A stretch of DNA of 13,932 bases from CAZTZL01 sp964617625 (GTDB lineage Bacteria; Zhuqueibacterota; QNDG01; DSAB01), in contig CAZTZL010000073.1 in NCBI GenBank assembly GCA_964617625.1, positions 1 through 13,932 of the forward strand, read 5' to 3'. Position numbers and translations under genes: made by a program. The notes beneath the pieces were generated by a model that was not told the origin of the DNA, made no database searches, and saw nothing but the letters and a program-made list of their open reading frames with translations. This document shows positions 7,624 to 13,073 of the stretch, in pieces (the first letter of the stretch is position 1; each line of letters opens with the position of its first letter).

Positions 7624-7778
7624 TGCCTTTTTGCTGCCATCTTTAATATTTCTCTAAACACAAATAACATAGGGGGTGGCATTATCCCGCTATGGCGGGA
7701 TAGCATGGGATGGGTTGTTGGGACATTTGTTCCGTATAAACAATATACAATCCAATATCATCGGCTGGCAAAAAGGCA
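7624..7778. repeat. 11-bp inverted repeat with arms 133 bases apart
   Basis: TGCCTTTTTGC at 7624-7634 is exactly complementary to GCAAAAAGGCA at 7768-7778. The flanking bases continue imperfectly (GCC on the left, GGC on the right). The arms enclose the 7683-7702 hairpin. The arrangement resembles the terminal repeats of a very small non-autonomous element or a long-range RNA stem. No convincing target-site duplication is visible. Confidence 0.4.
7683..7702. repeat. Perfect 8-bp hairpin TATCCCGC/GCGGGATA
   Basis: Eight complementary base pairs close a 4-base loop. A further GGGAT follows at 7708-7712, so the left arm could pair with either of two right-hand partners. The same three-arm layout occurs at 12982-13066. 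Confidence 0.55.
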
Positions 7779-7820
7779 GTTTCTTTTGTCTTCAATAGTT
7801 TTATTGTACTATAGCTTGAT

Positions 7821-7861
7821 CCCGCTCTGCGGGTGTACTTTTCTTTCTAAAAGAAAAGTAC
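7821..7861. repeat. Two adjacent perfect hairpins downstream of the FeADH gene
   Basis: CCCGC-TCT-GCGGG (7821-7833) is followed directly by GTACTTTTCTTT (7835-7846), a 3-base loop and AAAGAAAAGTAC (7850-7861), a perfect 12-bp stem. They lie about 50 bases past the FeADH stop and could end or protect that transcript. Neither is followed by a U-run on the minus strand, so ordinary intrinsic termination is not assured. They may also be a dispersed palindromic repeat. Confidence 0.55.
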
Positions 7862-7912
7862 GTCTATATAAAATCCAATAGAGGTCTTCCAAAACGGAAT
7901 CATTCATAAATT

Positions 7913-9079
7913 TTACAGGGCCTTTCTCAAACAATCCTGAAGCTCCTCATCCATCAAATCAATCGGATTCCCCTTCATGCTGCTCGCTCGTTTGGCCTTT
8001 TCAATGACCGGACCGAAATGACTTTCCTCAAATCCGAATCGGGACAATGGCGGGACATTCAAATTCGAACATAACTCCTGTATCCATTTCACAGCATCGT
8101 CCGCGCTGGCCGATGGATCTGCCGTGAGGATTCGGGCGATCTCGTCGAACCGTTTCAGAACGGGAGAATCCGGCATTCTTTTCCGGATCACATTCACATT
8201 GGTTTCCATGACAAAAGGAAGCAGCCGTCCGCAGATAACACCGTGGGGTATCAGGAACATCCCTCCGAGCGCTCCGGCAAGGCCATGCACCGCTCCCAAT
8301 CCGGCATTGGCCAGTGCGATTCCGCTGAACAGGCTTGACAGCAGCATCTCTTCTCTTGCATCAAGGTTGTCTCCGTTTGCGTAAACCTTCGGCAGCGCAA
8401 CGGCAATGCGGCCGATTCCCTCCCGGCAGAGCGCATCGGTCACGGGATTGGCTTTTTTAGAAACGAGCGGTTCGATCAACTGGGTCAGAGCATCCAGTCC
8501 GGTGCTCGCTGTAATCGAAGCAGGCACGGACAAGGTGACAACAGGGTCGGCTACAACCAGATCGGGCAGCATCATCGGACTGCGCAGACTCACTTTGACC
8601 GAGTGTTGTGCGGATTTAATAACCGAGTTCCGCGTGACTTCAGCCCCGGTTCCGGCTGTTGTTGGAACAGCGACACATGGAACTGGTTTTTCTACTAAAG
8701 GTTTCCCTCCTCCAATGACTTCGAGATAGTCCGGCAGATTACCCGGATTCGTTATCATGGCCGCAATGGCTTTCCCTCCATCAATCACACTGCCGCCTCC
8801 GGCTGCGATGACCATATTGCATCGATTTTTACGCGCCAGATTTGCGCCTTCGGAAACCAATTCGATTGTCGGTTCTTCATAAATGACAAAATCAATGATG
8901 CGGATTCCTTTTTGAATCAGATCTGCCCGAAATGATTGGACCCGATCCGCGGTTTTTCCCGTAATGAAAAATGCAGACGTACCCATACCTGCGATAATTG
9001 GAACCGCTTCACCGATCGTATCCGGTCCGAATAAAATCCGGGAAGATGTGGCAAATTCGAAACGCACGCTTATTCCCAT
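7913..9079 (-). CDS. Iron-containing alcohol dehydrogenase family protein with altered metal site
   Basis: NAD(P)-dependent alcohol/aldehyde oxidoreductase of the group III family, 388 aa, full length. The N-terminal dinucleotide domain carries GGGSVID (94-100) with Lys103 and VPTTAGTGAEVT (138-149). The C-terminal helical domain has GLDALTQ (194-200), AVHGLAGALGG (263-273) and PHG (278-280). Aligned by motif with FucO-type enzymes, Asp196, His265 and His279 are conserved metal ligands. The fourth, normally His, is Gln200, and the nearby conserved His is Gly269. I recall DALTQLIEP as typical of a subgroup, so this is probably lineage-wide rather than damage. Metal identity and substrate are unknown. 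The ATG at 9079 lies inside the end of the upstream ABM gene, a 10-base overlap that implies coupled translation and a shared pathway. Confidence 0.87.
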   Translation of the reverse strand: MGISVRFEFATSSRILFGPDTIGEAVPIIAGMGTSAFFITGKTADRVQSFRADLIQKGIRIIDFVIYEEPTIELVSEGANLARKNRCNMVIAAGGGSVIDGGKAIAAMITNPGNLPDYLEVIGGGKPLVEKPVPCVAVPTTAGTGAEVTRNSVIKSAQHSVKVSLRSPMMLPDLVVADPVVTLSVPASITASTGLDALTQLIEPLVSKKANPVTDALCREGIGRIAVALPKVYANGDNLDAREEMLLSSLFSGIALANAGLGAVHGLAGALGGMFLIPHGVICGRLLPFVMETNVNVIRKRMPDSPVLKRFDEIARILTADPSASADDAVKWIQELCSNLNVPPLSRFGFEESHFGPVIEKAKRASSMKGNPIDLMDEELQDCLRKAL

Positions 9080-9378
9080 CCCGCTTCATCAGGGAAAAGA
9101 TTATCGTACTTGACACTGGTCCTAGGTTCAGCCATCATTTCGGACACACTGTCCCGCCACTTTTGATAATGATCCGTTTCTTTGTGCCTGACAGGATCTT
9201 CAGGTGTCCGATAAACTTCGATCAGTACAAATCGAGTGGGGTCATTCTGTTGCTGGCAGAAATCAAAACGAGCAATGCCTGGTTCTTTCAGACTGTTTTG
9301 CGCATTCTCTAAAGTGATTTCTTTAAAGGGTTCAATCTGATCCGGTTTGACATGAACAAACACATGAACGATAAACAT
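9070..9378 (-). CDS. ABM-domain (LsrG-like) protein, putative isomerase or quinol monooxygenase family
   Basis: Small dimeric alpha/beta ferredoxin-like protein of the antibiotic biosynthesis monooxygenase (ABM) superfamily. The 102-residue product resembles LsrG, the phospho-AI-2 isomerase, in order and spacing: FVHVKPDQIEPF, LKEPGIARFDF, FVLIEVYRTPED, HKETDHYQKWRD (His65 and His70), MAEPR and NLFP. Real function is uncertain because ABM proteins range from monooxygenases to isomerases and no lsr transport or kinase genes are here. The ATG at 9378 is five bases after AGGAGGTG, the best Shine-Dalgarno in the window; the frame extends upstream to 9408 without support. It is followed by an FeADH-family gene with overlapping stop and start, and preceded at 55 bases by the ferritin-like gene. 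Confidence 0.85.
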   Translation of the reverse strand: MFIVHVFVHVKPDQIEPFKEITLENAQNSLKEPGIARFDFCQQQNDPTRFVLIEVYRTPEDPVRHKETDHYQKWRDSVSEMMAEPRTSVKYDNLFPDEAGWE

Positions 9379-9433
9379 GCGACACCTCCTCGAGAAGAAA
9401 AAGAACACCCAGATATAACAGAATAAAAATCCA

Positions 9434-10183
9434 TTATTTTTTCAATTTGGAATTTTTCATATCCTGATAGATTTCCGGATAATATTTTTCAATGCAATCG
9501 TTACAGATTCCGTGTGAAAAAACCGCCTCAGAGTGATCACCAATATATTGCTCCACCTGCTGCCAATATCCTTCTTCATTTCGTATTTTCTTACAATGCA
9601 TACAGATCGGTAGCAAACCGTGTAACTGTTTGATATTTGCCATTTGTCTTGCAAGCTGTTGGTTACGATCCCAGAGCTGATTGGTCAGTTCGGCGATTAA
9701 TTCAAACTCGGGCCGGTTTTGGCCCAATTTCCTCATCGCCTCAATGAGCCCCTGAATATGTCCGCGGTAGCCGTCTTCCGGAGAAGTGTCTCCGGTGAAT
9801 TTTCTCATGAGAAAAAACATCGCTTCAAATGCCGGATGAAGTAGAAAAAACTCTGCACGATACGCAGTTAAAAAAGCATTCGCCGGTTCAGAAAGATCCA
9901 TTTCTTTTTCAAGAATAGAATCTACATTATTCCCAACCTTTTTTAGTTCATCCAGAACATCGCTCGGACGGTCAAAGATATCCAATATTTTTTGTTCCTT
10001 AACGATATCGAGCAGATCCTGCCAATATTGGACGTGCTGGGATTCCTGTGTGCGCATCCCTGACCAGAAAGTTTTTAACTCATCATCTCCAGCTTGATCC
10101 ATTAATTTATGATAGATCTTGACTGCCTTCTTTTCCAAAGCCAGAGATTGCATCACAATATCAAGCATGGTTAACTCGGACAT
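9434..10183 (-). CDS. Ferritin-like/rubrerythrin-type domain fused to a C-terminal CxxC...CxxC signalling-associated module
   Basis: A 249-residue cytosolic protein in two parts. Residues 5-150 look like a four-helix ferritin-like domain: Glu17 in LALEKKAVKIYHKL, E47-x2-H50 in TQESQHVQYW, candidate acidic ligands Glu111 and Glu120 in helix 3, and His142 in helix 4. The second half lacks a clean ExxH, so the diiron site may be partial. Residues 155-190 form a probable coiled coil. Residues 186-238 read KQLHGLLPICMHCKKIRNEE, then GYWQQVEQYI and FSHGICNDCIEKYYPE, with C194/C197 and C227/C230. I recognise this tail from the C termini of many PAS and response-regulator proteins, where its role is undefined; it probably binds zinc or iron. 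The ATG at 10183 follows GAGAGGA. It lies 18 bases after the methyltransferase. A role in sensing iron, oxygen or redox state is inference. Confidence 0.8.
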   Translation of the reverse strand: MSELTMLDIVMQSLALEKKAVKIYHKLMDQAGDDELKTFWSGMRTQESQHVQYWQDLLDIVKEQKILDIFDRPSDVLDELKKVGNNVDSILEKEMDLSEPANAFLTAYRAEFFLLHPAFEAMFFLMRKFTGDTSPEDGYRGHIQGLIEAMRKLGQNRPEFELIAELTNQLWDRNQQLARQMANIKQLHGLLPICMHCKKIRNEEGYWQQVEQYIGDHSEAVFSHGICNDCIEKYYPEIYQDMKNSKLKK

Positions 10184-10201
10184 AATTTAATCCTCTCGTA
10201 T

Positions 10202-11086
10202 TTATTGAATAACATAAACCAGACTTGAACCCGAATCGACACAGAATGCTTCCCTGAACGAAGCCCCCATTGCAACCAACCCGGATTTTATCAAACCAAA
10301 AGCATAAAACCGTTTTTGTGACATTGCGGATTCCGTCTGCCAGGACAGAAGCGTATTGAACCATGTATCGAAAAAAAGTATGCGTTTCGAGACAATCCGT
10401 AAATGATGCGGCTCAAGAAATCGAACCATATCCTGTGGCCGGAAATGATACAAATGCCGCGGCGCATCGAAAGCCACCCAGTGGGATTTGTAGACTCTCG
10501 CGTCAAGACTGTCCCGGTTGGGAACGGCAATGATCAGAATGCCGTCCGGGGTCAATTTTCTCGAAAGACTGTCAATGACTTCGTGCGCATTTTCAATATG
10601 CTCCAGCACATGCCAGAGCGTAATGACATTGAACGAACCGGAAATTTGATTGATGTCTTTTTTAATATCCAAACCGTTCTGAATTCCAACGGATCGGGCC
10701 TTTTCCGAGGGCTCCGCACCCTGCACGCTCCATCCCGCGTTTTTCATATGTAAAAGAAATGCGCCTGTTCCGCAGCCGTAATCTAACAGCAGATCCTTTT
10801 TATGGTACTTTTCAATTAAATGTCTTTTTGTATTCAGATTGATAACACGAATCCACCGGTACAACCGGTCCGTAAATGTTTCCGCTTTTTCCTGATGAGG
10901 CTGATATCCTTCATCCTCATAATATTTTTCTATCTCCTCCGGTACAGGCCACAGATAGACAAATCCGCATGTTGAACACCGCACCAGTATGAAACTTTCC
11001 AGAACATTAAACCGGTTCGGCACTTCGAGAAACGGCGCATACTCTTTCGAATTACAGATAAGACAACTTGGCGGTTTCACAGTCAT
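10202..11086 (-). CDS. Class I SAM-dependent methyltransferase with N-terminal zinc ribbon
   Basis: A 294-residue Methyltransf_23-like protein. The N terminus has two CxxC pairs (C8/C11 and C37/C40) forming a probable zinc ribbon, followed by the linker YLWPVPEEIEKYYEDEGY. The Rossmann methyltransferase core has motif I LLDYGCGTGAFL (100-111), motif IV ITLWHVLEHIEN (155-166) and motif VI PDGILIIAVPN (180-190), then WVAFDAPRHLYHF typical of this group. Relatives often act in polysaccharide or small-molecule modification, but the substrate here cannot be named. The ATG at 11086 has GAGAG upstream. It appears to be the first gene of a unit leading to the ferritin-like protein and perhaps the ABM/FeADH pair. 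Confidence 0.88.
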   Translation of the reverse strand: MTVKPPSCLICNSKEYAPFLEVPNRFNVLESFILVRCSTCGFVYLWPVPEEIEKYYEDEGYQPHQEKAETFTDRLYRWIRVINLNTKRHLIEKYHKKDLLLDYGCGTGAFLLHMKNAGWSVQGAEPSEKARSVGIQNGLDIKKDINQISGSFNVITLWHVLEHIENAHEVIDSLSRKLTPDGILIIAVPNRDSLDARVYKSHWVAFDAPRHLYHFRPQDMVRFLEPHHLRIVSKRILFFDTWFNTLLSWQTESAMSQKRFYAFGLIKSGLVAMGASFREAFCVDSGSSLVYVIQ

Positions 11087-11410
11087 ATAAGCTCTCTTTA
11101 CGTTGGATAATTTTATAGAATGTTTCTAAAATGTGCCAAAAGTTTATTCGATAGAATAATTGATCGACAACTTTTGATTTGGAGAATTATCTAAGATAAT
11201 GGTAATTTTGGATATAAAAGTCAAGCGGATTTTGTAAAAAGTGAATATAATCTCTTCACGCAAGTTTATTCCTGGCCGCACCAGCCTGTTTGAATTATTT
11301 GGAGATCCTTCGGAATTTTTTCCCAAAGAGGAGGAATCAGCATCAGCCATGCAGATAAGTTCATTCGCATAAGGACAAAAATCCATGCAGAACTGAAATT
11401 CAACAAATTT
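11087..11410. other. 324-base AT-rich spacer upstream of the methyltransferase
   Basis: No convincing gene. A minus-strand frame at 11144-11386 encodes 80 residues without a Shine-Dalgarno or recognisable family. A promoter candidate for the methyltransferase lies inside it. No terminator hairpin is visible after the stop at 11411. Confidence 0.55.
11196..11224 (-). promoter_or_regulatory. Weak promoter candidate for the methyltransferase operon
   Basis: TTGACT (11224-11219), a 17-base spacer and CATTAT (11201-11196) give a fair sigma70-like match with a leader of roughly 100 bases to the ATG at 11086. There is no TAnnTTTG here, unlike the two stronger candidates in this window. Confidence 0.3.
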
Positions 11411-11863
11411 TTATAGCGCTTCCCTTGATACAACAACATCTATAGAATATTGATCCTCGGTGTAAAGGCTGTCCGCGTGAGGATACGGCCAAACATTGAT
11501 TAAGCCGATACGATAATCCGAAACCACAGTATCGTATGTAAATCCCTTATAAGTATTCAAATTGAACCGAATGGAATCAAAAATAAAGGACACCTCCGCA
11601 TTCCCCTCCCAAAAACACATTACTCCAATGGGACATCTGGAATCGGCAATCAACGAATCAAATGTAATCCAGATATTTTCATCATAATTAAACAGCGTTT
11701 GGCGGTATCTGACATTTAGCGTATCCTCCAGGATCAATGTACTGGTTTTTTCTCCGCTTTTAATTACCGAGTGATATCTTCTTTCACAACGGGTGACATA
11801 AATAATCGCTGCGAAAAGAATCAACAAAATGAATCGATTTAAAACGGGCATTCTCTCAATCAT
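11411..11863 (-). CDS. Small membrane-anchored or secreted protein with a DSRCP-x4-C-x-W motif
   Basis: Hypothetical protein, 150 aa from the ATG at 11863. A hydrophobic N-terminal segment (about residues 9-25, NRFILLILFAAIIYVTR) is a signal peptide or membrane anchor. Cys26 follows it, but Arg at -1 makes a poor lipobox. The rest is predicted beta-rich and contains DSRCPIGVMCFWEGNAEVSF (74-93), with C77 and C83 well placed for a disulfide. I recognise this motif from uncharacterised exported bacterial proteins but know no function. An AAGG six bases before the ATG at 11863 supports that start; the frame also extends to a GTG at 11911 overlapping the atl stop. It is probably co-transcribed with atl, 44 bases away, although one product is exported and the other binds DNA. 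Confidence 0.72.
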   Translation of the reverse strand: MIERMPVLNRFILLILFAAIIYVTRCERRYHSVIKSGEKTSTLILEDTLNVRYRQTLFNYDENIWITFDSLIADSRCPIGVMCFWEGNAEVSFIFDSIRFNLNTYKGFTYDTVVSDYRIGLINVWPYPHADSLYTEDQYSIDVVVSREAL

Positions 11864-11907
11864 TTCAAACCTTATTTTACAGCCTACTTTGGAGGAATGT
11901 TGCAAAT

Positions 11908-12231
11908 TCACTCAGATGACCACTGAAAATGAGTAAGTGAAACTCTTCCGTTGGAATCGAAAACAATCCCTTCGGATTCAAGCAGAAAACGCTGTTTGGT
12001 TCTCCACTCCGGGTCGGGAAGCTGGCTGATCTCCCCCCTGGCATTGATCACCCGGTGCCAGGGAATCACCTGATCTTCAGGAAGGTTATACAGGGCATAT
12101 CCGACCATTTGCGCCTGCTTCGGCAGACCGGCTATCCGGGCGATCTGTCCGTACGTAGCAACCTTGCCGGCAGGAATACGTTTGACAGAATCGTAGATTT
12201 TTTGATAGGTCGAACTGATTTGTTTTTTCAT
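11908..12231 (-). CDS. atl: Alkyltransferase-like protein (ATL), MGMT family without the acceptor cysteine
   Basis: A 107-residue DNA-binding protein that recognises O6-alkylguanine and hands it to nucleotide excision repair instead of reversing the damage. The fold matches the C-terminal domain of O6-methylguanine-DNA methyltransferase: VKRIPAGKVATYGQIARIAG (17-36, with the conserved Tyr27) and the active-site strip IPWHRVINARG (56-66). The acceptor Cys of PCHRV is Trp58, the defining ATL substitution seen in E. coli and fission yeast ATLs. At the position of the usual arginine finger (RxVG) this protein has Gln41 (QMVGYAL), encoded by CAA. The ATG at 12231 has only a weak purine-rich site. 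The upstream DNA is very AT-rich, with no clear promoter before the assembly gap. Confidence 0.92.
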   Translation of the reverse strand: MKKQISSTYQKIYDSVKRIPAGKVATYGQIARIAGLPKQAQMVGYALYNLPEDQVIPWHRVINARGEISQLPDPEWRTKQRFLLESEGIVFDSNGRVSLTHFQWSSE

Positions 12232-12341
12232 TTTTTTCTCGAAGGTTTTTTATATCTATGAAAATAAAGAAAATTTCTTAATAATAAAAATCTATTTGAT
12301 GAAATTGATTGATAAATAATAAATCATATTAAGAATGTCAA

Positions 12342-12441
12342 NNNNNNNNNNNNNNNNNNNNNNNNNNNNNNNNNNNNNNNNNNNNNNNNNNNNNNNNNNN
12401 NNNNNNNNNNNNNNNNNNNNNNNNNNNNNNNNNNNNNNNNN
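12342..12441. other. Assembly gap of 100 N
   Basis: Exactly 100 undetermined bases, the conventional size for a gap of unknown length. It removes the 3' end of the SDR gene at its right. Coding across the gap into the AT-rich DNA at 12324-12341 should not be trusted. Confidence 0.99.
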
Positions 12442-12959
12442 CCCGGAGCCGCTCCAAAAATATAGGGAAGTTCCAGGATCATCAATTCCAGATCAGGCAG
12501 AGCAGTTTCAAGTGTTTGCTTTTCCTGTTCCTGCCGGCTGCGAATATAGGGATGATGCAGAGATAATTGCATTTCCGGCCATATCCGGTCAAAATGGGCA
12601 AAGTAGGAACCGAGCAGGACACCGCGTCTCACACCGGCTTGACGTGCCAGTCTGAAAAATCGCACACAGGAGGTTACGTTGGCTGAATAAAAAAATGGAT
12701 AGGAAGGGGATTTCGGAAGTGTACGGTCGTCTGCGCCGGCAGCAAAGACCACAGCCTCCTGTTTTTTCAGCAGGATTCTGAGAGATTCATCCGGTATTTC
12801 GTTCAAATCAAACAATTTAACTTCAACTTCAGACGGCAGAAAGTCTTCCTCAGGCAAAGGAGGAAGAGCCAGTACAGTCACCTCATGGCCTCTTCTGATA
12901 AACGCTTTCACGGCATGATAACCGATAAAACCTGTACCGCCCACAATGAGAATCCGCAT
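12442..12959 (-). CDS. NAD(P)-binding epimerase/dehydratase family protein, 3' end lost in gap
   Basis: Extended short-chain dehydrogenase of unknown substrate; only the first 172 residues are available. It opens with MRILIVGGTGFIGYHAVKAF, a complete GGTGFIG dinucleotide loop at the right distance from the start, then VFAAGADDRT and LGSYFAHFDRIWPEM. At the catalytic YxxxK position the sequence is YIRSR (138-142), with Arg for Lys. LELPYIFGAAP immediately precedes the gap. Relatives I recall in this subgroup share the YxRSR pattern, so it may be an atypical rather than a broken enzyme. The ATG at 12959 follows GAAGGG at a longish distance. The upstream gene is another SDR, separated by a spacer with palindromic repeats. 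Confidence 0.82.
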
Positions 12960-12981
12960 ATAATTAATCCCTTCAATATTT

Positions 12982-13066
12982 GTCCCCCATTTCGGGGGGA
13001 CTATTGGGGATCCTCCTGTTCACTACTTTAAAATTTATCCTCCCTCGAAAAGAGGACTACAGGAGG
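12982..13066. repeat. Two tandem degenerate G/C-rich palindromic units between the SDR genes
   Basis: Unit 1: GTCCCCC (12982-12988) pairs with GGGGGAC (12995-13001), followed by a third arm TTGGGGAT. Unit 2: TCCTC (13038-13042) pairs with GAGGA (13052-13056), followed by ACTACAGGAGG. In addition CCTCCTGT (13012-13019) is exactly complementary to ACAGGAGG (13059-13066) and encloses unit 2. Both units share GGACTA between the second and third arms. They resemble dispersed intergenic palindromes of the CCC/GGG/GGG type. Confidence 0.6.
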
Positions 13067-13073
13067 GTGATTA

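Larger units (their letters stand above)
7580..7912. other. 333-base spacer rich in palindromes, no gene
   Basis: This stretch between the FeADH-family gene and the thioesterase contains three sets of inverted repeats, listed separately, and the thioesterase Shine-Dalgarno at its left end. An open frame on the plus strand (7609-7881) runs through the palindromes and has no plausible protein character. No clear promoter was recognised for the thioesterase. Confidence 0.6.

Noticed and set aside
7609..7881. 90-codon plus-strand frame in the palindromic spacer
   Set aside because: It translates hairpin sequence, lacks a Shine-Dalgarno and resembles no protein.
11144..11386. 80-codon minus-strand frame in the spacer before the methyltransferase
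   Set aside because: No Shine-Dalgarno, no recognisable domain, AT-driven composition. I also tested it by eye as a secretion-sorting C-terminal tail (a PN-like motif followed by alternating residues), but the match is poor.
11784..11798. Lipoprotein signal (lipobox) at Cys26 of the DSRCP-motif protein
   Set aside because: Arg directly before the cysteine is incompatible with a normal lipobox, so I call it only membrane-anchored or secreted.
12324..12341. Apparent C terminus of the gap-interrupted SDR beyond the N run
   Set aside because: The reading frame across 100 N is arbitrary because the true gap length is unknown, and the bases are AT-rich intergenic-like DNA.
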